This document shows positions 1-12,532 of a DNA stretch of 64,000 nt, piece after piece (within the stretch, counting starts at the first letter, position 1; every line of letters starts with the position of its first letter). Made by a program: the position numbers and the translations under genes. Origin of the DNA: Oceanithermus desulfurans (GTDB lineage: Bacteria; Deinococcota; Deinococci; Deinococcales; Marinithermaceae); the NCBI RefSeq assembly GCF_014201675.1, contig NZ_JACHEZ010000001.1, positions 62,001 to 126,000 of the forward strand, read 5' to 3'. The notes beneath the pieces are model-generated. The model was not told the DNA's origin, ran no database searches, and saw only the letters and a list, made by a program, of their open reading frames with translations.

Positions 1-809
1 AGCAGTTCGGGCGTCTCGGCCAGGTCGGCGGGGGTCCCCTCGGCCACGTCCCAGCCTGCGGCCCGCAGGTAGGTGGCCGCCGCGGGGTCGTCCACCACCA
101 GCGCCCGCCCCGGGCCAAGGGGGTCGAGCGTCACCTCGGCACGGTCGCGGCCGATGGGGGTCTCGAGCCGCACGCGCACCGTAGTGCGCCGTTCCAGCTC
201 GAAGCGGTAGGGCACCGAGCTGGTGCCCGCCGGCAGCGGGCGCTCGTACCGGGTCGTCGTTCCGCCGCCCTGGAAGCTCAGCTGCGCCGAAGTGGGCTCG
301 GTGCTCTCGAGTACGGCGCGCACCTCCACCGTCTCGCCAAGCCTGGGCGCCGCCGGAGCGATCAGGCGGGCGATCCGGGCGTTCGGCCGCGGGGCGACGT
401 GCAGGACGTAGACGGGCACCGGGCTGTAGACCCGGCCGCTCCAGAGACCGTCCGAGATCAGCACAATGCGGTCGGGCGAGCGCGCGAGGACCGCGTCCAC
501 AGCGGGTTGCACCCGGGTGTGCCGGCCCAGGTCGTTGCGGCGGGCGCCGGGGCCGGGCAGCGGCTCGGCGCGCTCGGCGAAGGCCCAAAAGCGGGTGCCG
601 GGCGCCTCCAGCCCGGCCGCGACGCGGCCGGCTTCGGCGGGCGCCGAAGGGCTCTGGTCGATCAGCACCGCGGTGCGTTCGTACGCAAGCGGCAGCGTGG
701 GGCCGGCCGCCCCCAGCACCAGCAACAGCACCACCAGGCGCAGGAGCGGCTCCCGCACCCCCAAGAGCAGCAGGAGCGCGATCAGGAAGCCCGGCTGTTC
801 GAAGCCCAA
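1..809 (-). CDS. VWA-like membrane protein, 3' end outside window
   Basis: The reading frame is open from a TTG at 809 to the window edge (about 269 codons seen). A GGAGG lies 7 nt before this TTG, and the start abuts the ispG stop, so the two are probably cotranscribed. The N-terminus has two hydrophobic stretches (residues about 8-16 and 22-38), followed by a von Willebrand-like region starting AVLIDQSPSAP, a weak form of the DxSxS metal site, and containing VLISDG. A beta-rich segment follows. The order recalls the BatA/VWA plus amidotransferase-like membrane proteins found in many bacteria. The C-terminal part is missing, so the function is not assigned. Confidence 0.6.
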   Translation of the reverse strand, partial: MGFEQPGFLIALLLLLGVREPLLRLVVLLLVLGAAGPTLPLAYERTAVLIDQSPSAPAEAGRVAAGLEAPGTRFWAFAERAEPLPGPGARRNDLGRHTRVQPAVDAVLARSPDRIVLISDGLWSGRVYSPVPVYVLHVAPRPNARIARLIAPAAPRLGETVEVRAVLESTEPTSAQLSFQGGGTTTRYERPLPAGTSSVPYRFELERRTTVRVRLETPIGRDRAEVTLDPLGPGRALVVDDPAAATYLRAAGWDVAEGTPADLAETPEL

Positions 810-812
810 GGC

Positions 813-2027
813 CTAGCCTCCGCGCGCCGCGCCGAAACGGCGCTCCACGTAGTCCTCCAGGATCTGCACGAACCGTTCGGGAATGCCTTCGCCGCTCAGG
901 GTGGTGTAGAGCTCGCCGTCCACGTAGACCGGGGCCCGGGGCGCCTCGCCCGAGCCGGGCAGGCTGATGCCCACGTCGGCGTGCTTGGACTCGCCGGGAC
1001 CGTTGACGACGCAGCCCATCACCGCCACCTTCAGCTCTTCCACGCCCGGGTAGCGGGTGCGCCAGGCGTCCATTTTGAGCGCCAGGTAGCGGCTCACCTC
1101 CTGGGCCAGCTCCTGGAAGAAGCTGCTGGTGGTGCGCCCGCAGCCGGGGCAGGCGCTCACCGAGGGAGCGAAGCGGCGCACCCCCACGGCCTGCAGGATC
1201 TCCTTGGCCACCTCCACCTCGCGGGTGCGCGGCTCGCCCGGCACCGGCGTGAGCGAGACCCGCAGGGTGTCGCCGATGCCCTCGGCCAGCAGCGGCGTCA
1301 CCGCCGCGGTGCTGAAGACGACGCCGCGGTCGCCCATCCCCGCCTCGGTGAGGCCCAGGTGCAGGGCGTAGGGGCTCTTCGCCAGCTCGCGGTAGACGAC
1401 CCAGAGGTCGGCCGGGGCCGAAACCTTGGCGCTGAGCACGATGCGGTCGCGCGCGAGGCCGATCTCCTCGGCCAGCTCGGCCGAGCGCTGCACCGAGACC
1501 ACCAGGGTCTCGAGCAGCACCTCGTGGGCCGTCTTCGGCTGGGGGCGCCGGGCGTTGGCGTCCATGATCTCGGCCAGCAGCGCCTGGTCGAGGCTGCCCC
1601 AGTTGCCGCCGATGCGCACCGGTTTGCCGTGTTCGATGGCCGCCTCCACCATCGTGCGGAAGTTGTCTGCGGCCTTGGCCTTCGCCCCCACGGTGCCCGG
1701 GTTGATGCGGTACTTGTCGAGGGTGCGGGCCATCTCGGGGTAGCGCGCCAGCAGCAGGTGGCCGTTGAAGTGGAAGTCGCCCACCAGCGGCACGTCCAGG
1801 CCCTCGTCCTCGAGGCGCATGCGGATCTCGGGCACGGCCCGGGCCGCGGCCTCGCTGTTGACGGTGATGCGCACGATCTCGCTGCCCGCGCGGGCCAGCC
1901 CGGCCACCTGGCGCGCGGTGGCCGCGGCGTCGGCGGTGTCGGTGTTGGTCATCGACTGCACGCGCACGGGCTCGCCGCCCCCCAGGGCCACGGAGCCCAC
2001 GCGCACGGTCGGGGTGCTTCGTTTCAC
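813..2027 (-). CDS. ispG: 4-hydroxy-3-methylbut-2-enyl diphosphate synthase (flavodoxin type)
   Basis: This 404-residue protein matches IspG/GcpE, the [4Fe-4S] enzyme that converts methylerythritol cyclodiphosphate to HMBPP in the non-mevalonate isoprenoid pathway. The N-terminal TIM-barrel begins with [19 protein letters not shown]. The C-terminal cluster-binding domain has CPGCGRT and GCVVNGPGE, which supply the family's cysteine ligands. The start is GTG at 2027. A TACCCT (2035-2040) sits 7 nt upstream, which suggests a leaderless transcript. The stop overlaps the start region of the next gene. Length and motifs are complete, so the call is secure. Confidence 0.96.
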   Translation of the reverse strand: MKRSTPTVRVGSVALGGGEPVRVQSMTNTDTADAAATARQVAGLARAGSEIVRITVNSEAAARAVPEIRMRLEDEGLDVPLVGDFHFNGHLLLARYPEMARTLDKYRINPGTVGAKAKAADNFRTMVEAAIEHGKPVRIGGNWGSLDQALLAEIMDANARRPQPKTAHEVLLETLVVSVQRSAELAEEIGLARDRIVLSAKVSAPADLWVVYRELAKSPYALHLGLTEAGMGDRGVVFSTAAVTPLLAEGIGDTLRVSLTPVPGEPRTREVEVAKEILQAVGVRRFAPSVSACPGCGRTTSSFFQELAQEVSRYLALKMDAWRTRYPGVEELKVAVMGCVVNGPGESKHADVGISLPGSGEAPRAPVYVDGELYTTLSGEGIPERFVQILEDYVERRFGAARGG

Positions 2028-2775
2028 GTCTTCAAGGGTAACAGGGGAGGGAATGAAGGGGGTGGGAAGGGAGGCGGCTCGTGGCCTGTGGCCTGTGGCT
2101 TGTGGAACTCCGTTCGCTTGCTGGTCCCTATAGCGGCTAACCGCCTACCACCCACTACCCACTACCTGCCGCCGTTTTTTCGTCATCCCCGGCGAGGTGC
2201 GGAGCGTCGAGATCGGGGATCTTATCGTTGCCGCGGGTGGTTACGGGTGAACTTATGCGCTGACGTTGCCAACCGTATTTCAAGCGAACGGTTCTGCGAC
2301 CGCACACCCAGCAAGATTCCGGCTCTCGGGGGCCATGCGGCCCCCTCGTCCGGAATGACGGATAACGGCGGTGCGTGGTACGTAGTACGTGGTGTGTAAG
2401 TGGAAATATGGACAGAGGAAGTGCAAGGCGCGACGGTTAGCGGTCGTAAACCCGCCAGCCTGTCTCTTTATAACTCCAAAGCCCCGAAGACCCGGCACTT
2501 TTGTGCCTCCTTCGTCACCTGCATCCCACCCCCTACATCCCACACTTCCTTTCGTCATCCCCGACGAGGCGCAGAGCGCCGAGATCGGGGATCTTATGGT
2601 TGTTGCGTAAGCCTAACGAACCGATGCACCGACCGCAACTTTCGTGCTTTGAGCGGTCGGGCTCTAATCCGTAAATCTAGATTCCGGGCCTGTCCCGGAC
2701 TCGATCCGCGACCTCGCGGGCCTGGGACCCCTCGTCCGGAATGACGGATAACGGCGGTGCGTGGTGCATGGCGGT
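2028..2775. repeat. Repeat-filled intergenic region
   Basis: No coding gene is supported here. Two similar units (about 2170-2400 and 2540-2770) each hold an ATCCCCGRCGAGG...GATCGGGGATCTTAT element (2181-2228 and 2553-2597). Each then carries a GATTCCGG...CTCGTCCGGAATGACGGATAACGGCGGTGCGTGG-type element (2315-2376 and 2680-2762). Around them lie short arrays with a 7-bp period: 2076-2103 (GGCCTGT type), 2141-2168 (CTACCCA type), 2370-2397 (GGTACGT type) and 2522-2549 (CATCCCA type). Several spurious ORFs cross the region. Confidence 0.8.
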
Positions 2776-2823
2776 TTTGAAAAGGCGGCCCGCCCGCGAA
2801 CCGGAGCGGCGGGCGGGCCGCCT
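2776..2823 (-). terminator. Terminator of pheST
   Basis: A perfect 14-bp inverted repeat (2783-2796 with 2810-2823) is followed on the minus strand by TTTT (2779-2782 region). It lies 6 nt past the pheT stop. Confidence 0.85.
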
Positions 2824-2828
2824 GGGGG

Positions 2829-5168
2829 CTACTCGCGGATCTTGTACCCCGCCTCGAGAACCGCGGTAACGATCCGGCCCATCTCCTCGTCCACCTCGGC
2901 GTCGGTGAGGGTGCGGTCCGGGTGGCGGAAGGACAGGTGGTAGGCCAGGCTCTTCTGCCCTTCGGCGAGCGGCCGGCCGCGGTAGACGTCGAAGAGCTCG
3001 GCCGCCTCAAGGTAGGGGCCGCCGAAGCGGCGGACCAGGTCGAGGATCTCGACGTGGGGCACGTTCTCGGGCACCACCACCGCGAGGTCGCGCCGCGCCG
3101 GCGGGAACTTGGGCAGGTCGCGGAAGCTGCGCTCGGCCTCGGGCAGCGGCAGCACCAGCTCGAAGAGGTGAACCGGGCCCTGCTCCAGCGCCTCCTCCAC
3201 CTGGGGGTGGAGCCGGCCGATGAAACCGCGCGGCTCGTCGTTCCAGAAGACGGTGCCGCTCACGCCCGGGTGCAGGGGCGGGTGCGGCTGGGGCCGCACC
3301 TCCACCCGCGCTCCGGCGCGCGCCGCCAGCGCCTCGAGCACCCCCTTGACGGCCGGGTAGCCCTCGCCGAAGGCGGGCTGCCAGCCGGCCTCGACCAGCG
3401 GCCCGCCCAGCACCGCCGCCAGCCGGGTCTCCTCGACGTCGAGGAAGACGTGGCCCAGCTCGAAGAAGAAGCGGTGGCGCTCCTCGCGGTTGGCCGCCAG
3501 GGTTTCGAGCAGCCCCGGGTAGAGGGCGGTGCGCAGGGCGTTCTTGCTTTGGTCCATCGGGTTCTTGAGGAAGCGGCGCGGTTCGGGGGCGCGGGCGAGG
3601 CTCAGGTAGGCGGGGCTCAGCCAGGTGTAGTTGATGGCCTCCCAGCCCCCCAGCCCGCGCATGGCGCGGCGCAGGGCCTCCTCGCGCCGGTAGGGCTCCT
3701 CGGCGTTCAGGTTGTCGGGGGCGGGAATCAGCGCCAGCGGCTCGGTGGGCACGTGCTCGTAGCCGAGGATGCGCCCCACCTCTTCCACCAGGTCCTCCTC
3801 GATGTTCAGGTCCACCCGCCAGGTGGGCGGCCGCACCGCGTAGGGCTCGGCCTCGCCGGCGACCTCGCAACCCAGGCGCTCGAGCGCGGCCAGCTGGCTC
3901 GCGGCGTCGAAGCCGGTGCCGAGCAGCCGGTTGGCGTAGCCGGGGCGGAAGGGCACCTCGCGCCGCGGCTTGTCGCCGCCGACGTCGACCACCACGTCGC
4001 CGACGGTGCAACCGCTCCAGCGCTGCAGCAGGTGCAAGAAGCGCGCCGCCGCCCGCGGCGGCAGGTTGGGGTCGACCCCGCGCTCGAAGCGGTAGCTGGA
4101 GTCGGTGGAAAGCCCCAGGCGGCGGGCGGTCAGGCGCACCCGTACCGGGTCGAAGTGGGCCGCCTCCAGCACCACCTCGCGGGTCTTCTCGGTGACCTCG
4201 GAGTTGGCCGCGCCCATCACCCCGGCGACGGCCACCGGCTCGGTGCCGCCGGCGACCTTGCGGGCGATCACCAGGTCGTCGGGCACCAGCCGCCGCTCCT
4301 CACCGTCGAGGGTGACGATCTTCTCGCCGGCCTTCGCGCGGCGCACCACGATGCCCCCCGCCACCTCCTCCAGGTCGAAGGCGTGCAGCGGGCCGCCGAG
4401 CTCCCACATGGTGTAGTTGGTGGCGTCCACCACGTTGTTGATGGGCCTGAGCCCCACGGCCAGGAGCCGGCGCTGGGCCTCGAGGGGGCTGGGGCCGATC
4501 TCCAGGCCGCCGGCGTAGCGGGCCAGGTAGCGGTCGCAGCCCTCGGGGTCTTCGACCTCCACGGTTACGAAGCGGGCGACCGGGCTTTCCTCGACGTCCA
4601 CAGGGGGTTCGACCAGCTCGAGCTCCAGCTTGGCCGCCAGGTCGCGGGCCACCCCCAGCACGCTGAAGGCGTCGGCGCGGTTGGGGGTCAGCTCCAGCTC
4701 GAAGACGACCTCCTCGGGCCAGACCTCGGCCAGCTCGCGGCCGGGCTCGAGCGCGTCCGCGGGCAGCTCCAGCAGCCCGCCGGCGTACTCGCCCACGCCC
4801 AGCTCCGCCGGGCTGAGGGCCATGCCCGCGCTCGTCACGCCGTGAATGTTGCGCTCGCCGATCTCGGTTCCGTCGGGCAGGACCACGCCCGGGCGGGCCA
4901 CCGCCAGGCCGATGCCGGCGCGGGCGCCCTGCGCACCGCTCACCAGGGTGACGACCTCGCGGCCCACGTCGACCTCGAGCTTCTTGAGTTCGGTACCCGG
5001 GACCTCCTCGGCCTGCAGCACCCGGCCGAAGACGACGCCCGCGGGCGGGGCGGGCAGCCGGCGCACCTCCTCCACCGCCAGCCCCAGGCGGTCGAGCACC
5101 TCGCGCACGGCCTCGGGCTCGGGGAGGCCGGGCAGGAATTCGCGCAACCAGGAATAGGGTACGTTCAT
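2829..5168 (-). CDS. pheT: Phenylalanyl-tRNA synthetase beta subunit
   Basis: At 779 residues this has the size of bacterial PheT, the beta chain of the (alpha-beta)2 enzyme that charges tRNA-Phe. It begins MNVPYSWLREFLPGL. An OB-fold tRNA-binding domain lies at about 40-150, the B3/B4 editing region at about 210-370 (RPINNVVDATNY), the B5 domain at about 400-470, and the C-terminal ferredoxin-like anticodon-binding domain (FPPARRDLAVVVPENV) at about 690-779. It begins 10 nt after the pheS stop with an AGGAGG-like site (AGGAGGTCTGCG), so it is cotranscribed with pheS. A strong terminator follows. Confidence 0.97.
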   Translation of the reverse strand: MNVPYSWLREFLPGLPEPEAVREVLDRLGLAVEEVRRLPAPPAGVVFGRVLQAEEVPGTELKKLEVDVGREVVTLVSGAQGARAGIGLAVARPGVVLPDGTEIGERNIHGVTSAGMALSPAELGVGEYAGGLLELPADALEPGRELAEVWPEEVVFELELTPNRADAFSVLGVARDLAAKLELELVEPPVDVEESPVARFVTVEVEDPEGCDRYLARYAGGLEIGPSPLEAQRRLLAVGLRPINNVVDATNYTMWELGGPLHAFDLEEVAGGIVVRRAKAGEKIVTLDGEERRLVPDDLVIARKVAGGTEPVAVAGVMGAANSEVTEKTREVVLEAAHFDPVRVRLTARRLGLSTDSSYRFERGVDPNLPPRAAARFLHLLQRWSGCTVGDVVVDVGGDKPRREVPFRPGYANRLLGTGFDAASQLAALERLGCEVAGEAEPYAVRPPTWRVDLNIEEDLVEEVGRILGYEHVPTEPLALIPAPDNLNAEEPYRREEALRRAMRGLGGWEAINYTWLSPAYLSLARAPEPRRFLKNPMDQSKNALRTALYPGLLETLAANREERHRFFFELGHVFLDVEETRLAAVLGGPLVEAGWQPAFGEGYPAVKGVLEALAARAGARVEVRPQPHPPLHPGVSGTVFWNDEPRGFIGRLHPQVEEALEQGPVHLFELVLPLPEAERSFRDLPKFPPARRDLAVVVPENVPHVEILDLVRRFGGPYLEAAELFDVYRGRPLAEGQKSLAYHLSFRHPDRTLTDAEVDEEMGRIVTAVLEAGYKIRE

Positions 5169-5178
5169 CGCAGACCTC

Positions 5179-6290
<1,112 letters not shown>

Positions 6291-6299
6291 ACTGGGCGT

Positions 6300-6305
6300 A
6301 GTATA
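6300..6305 (-). promoter_or_regulatory. -10 box of pheST
   Basis: TATACT on the minus strand, 9 nt before the leader ORF ATG. No good -35 hexamer is visible at 17-18 nt; TGGCGA is the nearest. Confidence 0.5.
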
Positions 6306-6374
6306 CCGCCGCGGTCCCGCTTTTCGCCAGGGTCTCATGCGCCGCGGTTAGGCTGGGGAGAGGAGGCGAGGCGA

Positions 6375-7463
6375 ATGCGCGCAGGGATTTGGCTGGTGCT
6401 CCTGTTCTTGCCGGTGCTGGCCCTCAGCCCCGAAGCGGTGCAGCTTCTGAACGAGGCCCGCGCCCTGGCTGAGGAAGCGCAGGAAACCTACGAGGTCCAG
6501 TTTCCCGACAAGCCGCTCTGGGCCCAGGCCATCGCCAAGGCCGAGGCGGCGGCGAAGCTGGAGCCCGACGAACCCGAGGTGTGGCGGGTGCTGGCGCAGA
6601 TCTACACCACCACGGGCTGGTGGATCCGGGCGGAGAAGGCCTGGAAGCGTTACCTGGCGCTCGCCGGTGAGTCCAATCCCGCGCCGCTCGCCGAGGCGCT
6701 GCGGGCGCTGGGCTTTTTGGCCTACCAGCGCGGCGACGTGAAGGCGGCCCTGGACTACTTCGAGCAGGCACTCGTCCTCGAGCCCGAGAGCGAGGAGGCC
6801 CTGGCCTGGCTGGGGCGCCTCTACCTGGAGCTGGGCGACGGCATCCGCGCCGCCGAGTACTGGCAGCTCGCGGCCAAGGTGAACCCCAGTCCTCGCAACA
6901 CCTACTTCGCCGAGCAGGCCGAGAAGATGGCCCAGTACGGCCCCGAGGCGGTGAAGGCCTTTTACCAGGGCTACGCCGCCTGGGAGGCGGGCGACTACCC
7001 GACGGCCATCCAGCAGTTCGAGACCGCCGCGGGGCTCGCCCCCGACTGGTCCGAGGCCCACCGCTGGCTCGCCCGCAGCTACATGGACGCGGGCATGCCC
7101 GCCAAGGCCATTCCTCACTGGGAGAAGGTGATCGCGCTCGAGGGCAACCCCGCCGACGCCCGCCACTTCCTCAAGCTGGCGCGGGAGGCCGCGGGCGTGG
7201 GGCTCTCAGCCGCCGACGCCTTCTTCAAGGGGGTGGCCGCCTACGAGGCGGGACGGCTCGAGGAGGCCGAGCGCTGGTTCGCCCGGGCGGTGGAGGCCGA
7301 CCCCGAGTACGCCAAGGCCTGGCGCTGGCTGGGCCGCGTGCGCTACGAGCAGGGGCGCTACGCCGAGGCGGTGGAGGCCTACGCCAAGGCGGTGGAGCTC
7401 AACCCCGACGACACCTCCGCCCGCTACTTCCTGCGGCTGGCGCGGCAGGCGGCCGGCGAGTAG
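6375..7463 (+). CDS. Exported TPR-repeat protein
   Basis: This 362-residue protein starts at ATG 6375, behind GGAGAGGAGGCGAGG. An upstream in-frame extension to 6225 lacks support. Residues 1-17 (MRAGIWLVLLFLPVLAL) form a signal peptide or anchor. The rest consists of tetratricopeptide-like helices, clearest at about 80-160 (ALRALGFLAYQRGD, ALDYFEQALVLEPESEEAL) and 240-355 (AKAWRWLGRVRYEQGRYAEAVE). Such proteins scaffold envelope complexes; no specific partner is visible. It is divergent from pheST and ends at a shared convergent hairpin. Confidence 0.85.
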   Translation: MRAGIWLVLLFLPVLALSPEAVQLLNEARALAEEAQETYEVQFPDKPLWAQAIAKAEAAAKLEPDEPEVWRVLAQIYTTTGWWIRAEKAWKRYLALAGESNPAPLAEALRALGFLAYQRGDVKAALDYFEQALVLEPESEEALAWLGRLYLELGDGIRAAEYWQLAAKVNPSPRNTYFAEQAEKMAQYGPEAVKAFYQGYAAWEAGDYPTAIQQFETAAGLAPDWSEAHRWLARSYMDAGMPAKAIPHWEKVIALEGNPADARHFLKLAREAAGVGLSAADAFFKGVAAYEAGRLEEAERWFARAVEADPEYAKAWRWLGRVRYEQGRYAEAVEAYAKAVELNPDDTSARYFLRLARQAAGE

Positions 7464-7479
7464 CGACGAACGCACCAAA

Positions 7480-7505
7480 CCTCCGACGGACGGGGCCGTC
7501 GGAGG
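7480..7505. terminator. Convergent-gene hairpin
   Basis: An 8-bp inverted repeat CCTCCGAC/GTCGGAGG lies between the TPR gene and the convergent DUF533 gene. There is no clear T-run on either side, so termination strength is uncertain. Confidence 0.45.
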
Positions 7506-7526
7506 TGCGGTCTTGCGGCGCCGCGG

Positions 7527-8291
7527 CTAAGCCTTGATCGACCGCTCGATCTGCTCCACCGCCTGCGGTGGGAGCTCCAGCGCCCGCTGCAGCTCGTCCA
7601 GATAGCGGTTTTCCGCGGCGGTGTCCACCTCCACCGCCAGCAGGCTGGCCGCGTAGACCTGCAGCGCCAGCTCGGGTTTGCCGCGCGCCGCCGCCACCAT
7701 GGGGCCGGTGTCGAGCGGCCCCGCCATCTCGCGGAAAACGAAGTCACGCACTTCGGGGTCCGCCCCCTGCCGGTCGAGCTGGCCGACGATGCGCTCGGCC
7801 TCCTGGGGGTCGATGCGCCCGTCGGCCTTGGCGGCGTTGATCATGGCCATCAGCACGACCTGCGCCGCGCTCTCGAGCTCCGCTTCCTCGTCGGGGGTCT
7901 CGGGAGCGCGCAGGCCCAGGGGCGCGCGTGCCGGCCGCCGGCCGCCCGTGGTCATGGCCGCCATGGCCAGGCCGCCCAGGAGGCTCATCAGGCCGCCGCC
8001 GAGGTCGCGCGGGGAGGCCGAACCGCCGCCGAGCAGCCGGCCGGCCAGGGCCTCGAGCCCCCTGGCGCCGGCGCGGCCGCCGGACCCGCCCAGCAGCTGC
8101 CCCAGCATCCCCGCTGCGCCGCCGGAGCCGCCCAGCAGCCCGCCCAGGGCGCCGCTCCCGCCGTCTCCCAGAGCCTGGCCCAGCATCCGCTCGAGCCCGC
8201 CGCCCTGCAGCCCCCGTTTCAGTTTTTCCGCGGCCCCGCCCGAGAGCTGGCTCTCGAGCAGGGCGCCCAGTACGTCGCTGAATCCCCCCAT
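7527..8291 (-). CDS. DUF533 / TerB-like protein
   Basis: This 254-residue protein starts with MGGFSDVLGALLESQ at an ATG behind AAAGGAGCGGC. The first half is a Gly/Leu-rich low-complexity stretch (to about residue 110) with a short hydrophobic MSLLGGLAMAAM segment. The C-terminal half (about 130-254) is an all-helical domain with MAMINAAKADGRIDPQEAERI and AASLLAVEVDTAAENRYLDELQ, typical of the DUF533 family. That family is related to the tellurite-resistance TerB fold and often has an acidic metal-binding pattern. The biochemical role is unknown. A TAGAAT upstream could be its -10. Confidence 0.8.
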   Translation of the reverse strand: MGGFSDVLGALLESQLSGGAAEKLKRGLQGGGLERMLGQALGDGGSGALGGLLGGSGGAAGMLGQLLGGSGGRAGARGLEALAGRLLGGGSASPRDLGGGLMSLLGGLAMAAMTTGGRRPARAPLGLRAPETPDEEAELESAAQVVLMAMINAAKADGRIDPQEAERIVGQLDRQGADPEVRDFVFREMAGPLDTGPMVAAARGKPELALQVYAASLLAVEVDTAAENRYLDELQRALELPPQAVEQIERSIKA

Positions 8292-8358
8292 GCCGCTCCT
8301 TTCTGCCTAAGCAGCCCATTCTACCCGCGGGGTTTTAAAGCGACGTAAAACCCCGTCT

Positions 8359-9579
8359 TCAGGCCTCGGGCTCGTCGATCTCGGGCGGCAGCAGCAGGTT
8401 GACGACCACGCCCACCAGCGCCGCCAGCGCCATCCCGCTGGCCTGCAACGGCACCTCGGCGCCGGCCACGGTGATCGTGCCCAGGTCGGCCACCGCGCCG
8501 CCCAGGCCCAGGACCAGGATGAGCGCCACCACGATCATGTTGCGCGAGTGGGTGAAGTCGATCTGCGCCTCCGCGAGGGTGCGGATGCCCACGCTCGCGA
8601 TCATCCCGAAAAGCAGGATCGAGATCCCGCCCAGCACCCCGACGGGCAGCGTCTGCAGCAGCGCCGCCAGCTTGGGGCTGAACCCCAGCAGGATGGCGAA
8701 GACGGCGGCGATGCGCAGGATGGCGGGGTCGTAGACCTTGGTCACCGCGAGGACGCCGGTGTTCTCGGAGTAGGTGGTGTTGGCGGGGCCGCCGATCAGG
8801 CCGGCGAGCGCGGTGGCCGCGCCGTCGCCGAGGAGGGTGCGGTGCAGCCCTGGCTTCTTGAAGAAGTCCTGGCCCACCACCCGGCCGTTGGTGAGGATGT
8901 CGCCGATGTGCTCCATCACCGTCACGAAGGCCACCGGAGCGATGAGGAAGACCGCGCCCAGCTCGAACCGCGCCCAGGTGAAGGCGGGCAGGCCAATCCA
9001 GGCGGCCTCGCGCACCGGGGTGAGGTCGACCGCACCGCTGAAAAGGGCGACGACGTACCCCACCGTCACCCCCACCAGGATGGGCAGCATCTTGAACAGC
9101 CCGTGGAAGAAGACCGCGGCGACGATGGCGGCCGCCAGGGTGACGATGGCCAGCAGCCAGCCCTTGGTGGCCATGTCGATGGCCACGGGCGCCAGCGTGA
9201 GGCCGATGACGACGATGACCGGCCCGGTGACGACCGGGGGGAAGACCCGGCGCACGCGCTCGGAGCCGATGGCCATGACGAGGAGCGCCATCAGCCCGTA
9301 GATCAGCCCCGCGGCGGCGATGCCGCCGCCGATGGCGGCGACCGAGAACCCCGCCTTGCCGGCGGCGACCATGGGCGCGATGAAGGCGAAGCTCGAGCCC
9401 AGGAAGACGGGCACCCGTCCCCCGGTAATGAGGTGAAAGAGCAGCGTGCCCGCGCCCGCGCTCACCAGCGCCACCGAGGGGTCGAGGCCGGTGAGCAGCG
9501 GCACCAGCACGGTAGCTCCGAACATCGCGACGGTGTGCTGCAGACCCAGGATCCATTGGTTCGGTGCGTGTCGTTCCAT
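8359..9579 (-). CDS. uraA: NCS2 uracil/xanthine permease (UraA type)
   Basis: This 406-residue integral membrane protein has about 12-14 hydrophobic segments. It opens with [29 protein letters not shown], the N-terminal signature of the nucleobase:cation symporter-2 family. GSSFAFIAP (TM3) and [26 protein letters not shown] (the Glu/Asn substrate-site region of TM10) are present. UraA members import uracil with protons. The start is ATG 9579 behind GGGAGGAAAGGGT. The leader between tgt and this gene holds a terminator hairpin only about 24 nt before the start, so expression probably depends on read-through or attenuation. Xanthine or another base as substrate cannot be excluded. Confidence 0.88.
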   Translation of the reverse strand: MERHAPNQWILGLQHTVAMFGATVLVPLLTGLDPSVALVSAGAGTLLFHLITGGRVPVFLGSSFAFIAPMVAAGKAGFSVAAIGGGIAAAGLIYGLMALLVMAIGSERVRRVFPPVVTGPVIVVIGLTLAPVAIDMATKGWLLAIVTLAAAIVAAVFFHGLFKMLPILVGVTVGYVVALFSGAVDLTPVREAAWIGLPAFTWARFELGAVFLIAPVAFVTVMEHIGDILTNGRVVGQDFFKKPGLHRTLLGDGAATALAGLIGGPANTTYSENTGVLAVTKVYDPAILRIAAVFAILLGFSPKLAALLQTLPVGVLGGISILLFGMIASVGIRTLAEAQIDFTHSRNMIVVALILVLGLGGAVADLGTITVAGAEVPLQASGMALAALVGVVVNLLLPPEIDEPEA

Positions 9580-9602
9580 ACCCTTTCCTCCCGGCAGGGA
9601 TC

Positions 9603-9626
9603 AAAAAAACACGCCCCAAAGGGCGT
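9603..9626 (-). terminator. Intrinsic terminator / attenuator before uraA
   Basis: On the minus strand a 6-bp stem ACGCCC/GGGCGT (9611-9616 with 9621-9626) is followed by G and seven T (9603-9609). It serves as the tgt terminator, but it also lies inside any transcript of uraA started upstream. Confidence 0.85.
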
Positions 9627-9638
9627 TTGGCGGTTCGT

Positions 9639-9677
9639 GTCTCCGGCCCTGGGGCGATCCCATACCGGGAGTCCAGT

Positions 9678-9680
<3 letters not shown>
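9639..9680 (-). promoter_or_regulatory. Candidate antiterminator leader of uraA
   Basis: The 5' arm CGCCCCAGGGC (9656 down to 9646, minus strand) can pair with both arms of the downstream terminator GCCCTTTGGGGCG, bulging two T. This would prevent its folding. A competing stem can form between 9665-9672 and 9639-9646, overlapping that arm. TAGACT overlapping the tgt stop (9675-9680) could be the -10. I did not recognise the PyrR-binding consensus. Confidence 0.5.
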
Positions 9681-11654
<1,974 letters not shown>

Positions 11655-11658
<4 letters not shown>

Positions 11659-12092
11659 GGCCCGCCTCCGCCGACCGGCGGCCGGGCGACGTCGAGCACC
11701 ACCTCGGCCTTGGGTCCGCCGCCGTCGGCCACGATGTGCACGCGCCGTAGCGGTGCGCTCGAGGCCGCGGCGCCCGGGCAGGCGGCGAGGGTCCGGGGGG
11801 CCGAGGTGGGCGCGGCCAGGGCGTCCAGGTCCTGCACGGTCACGCTCACGCCCGCGGGCAGCGGTTCGGCGGCGAGGTCGAGGCAGCCGCCGGAGAAGCG
11901 TGCGGGATCCGTCCAGGCGTTCACGATGCGCTCGGCCACCTGCTGGGCCAGTGTGGTGTTGTTCAGGGTCTGCTGGTTGCTCCTGCTGATCTTGAAGAGT
12001 CCGCCGATCGGCCCCAGCACCGCGGCCAGCAGCACCCCCAGGATGACCATGGCGACCAGGGCCTCGACCAGTGAGAATCCCCTGCGGGTCAT
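11655..12092 (-). CDS. Type IV pilus pseudopilin, PilV-like
   Basis: This 145-residue protein has the prepilin leader MTRRGFSLVEALVAMVILG: short basic leader, cleavage after Gly5, Glu at +5, then a hydrophobic helix. The C-terminal domain is small and contains two Cys. It overlaps both neighbours by 4 nt (ATGA type), which indicates tight translational coupling. PilV/GspI-like minor pilin is the best guess from order (FimT-like, PilV-like, PilW-like). Confidence 0.82.
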
Positions 12093-12532
12093 GGCGCCCT
12101 CCTCACGTTCGAGCGGATGACCTTTCCGGTAATGCCGACCACGCGCACTTCGGCTTCGAACCCGTGCCCCTGGATGGTGACGCGGTGGGGAACGGCGTCG
12201 ACCTCGCCGTAAGGCGCGGTGTAGGTGATCCGGGCACCGATCGCGGGTTCGGCAAAGGTGAGGCCCGCGGGCAGACGGGCGTCCACCGCGTCGGCGCCCA
12301 GGGTCAGCCGGTAGCTGGCGTCGCCGGTGCGCTCCCAGCGCGCCGGCAGGTTGGCGCGCTGGGCGAAGCTGCGGGCGCGCTGCAGCGAGGCGGCCACCGT
12401 CGCCGTGGCTTCGCCCACGCGGCTGCGCTGCATCAGGGGGCGCAGCGAAGCGTACCCCAGCGCCAGCACCGCGCCGAGGATGGCCAGCACGATGAGCAGC
12501 TCGACGAGCGAAAATCCCCTTCGGTGCATCAC
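12089..12532 (-). CDS. Type IV pilus pseudopilin, GspH/FimT-like
   Basis: This 147-residue protein begins MHRRGFSLVELLIVLAILG, a standard prepilin leader (cleavage G/F, Glu+5), after a GTG at 12532 (ATG at 12529 also possible). The rest resembles GspH/FimT: MQRSRVGEATATVAASLQRARSFAQRANL and a beta-rich end. GspH-like subunits sit at the pilus tip and start assembly. It overlaps the large upstream gene by 4 nt. Confidence 0.83.
   Translation of the reverse strand: MMHRRGFSLVELLIVLAILGAVLALGYASLRPLMQRSRVGEATATVAASLQRARSFAQRANLPARWERTGDASYRLTLGADAVDARLPAGLTFAEPAIGARITYTAPYGEVDAVPHRVTIQGHGFEAEVRVVGITGKVIRSNVRRAP

Noticed and set aside
399-2399. 666-codon plus-strand ORF over ispG
   Set aside because: Gly/Ala/His/Arg-rich shadow of ispG with no family pattern. 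The same applies to the long plus-strand frames over pheT, sdhA, the MFS gene and nrdJ's antisense strand.
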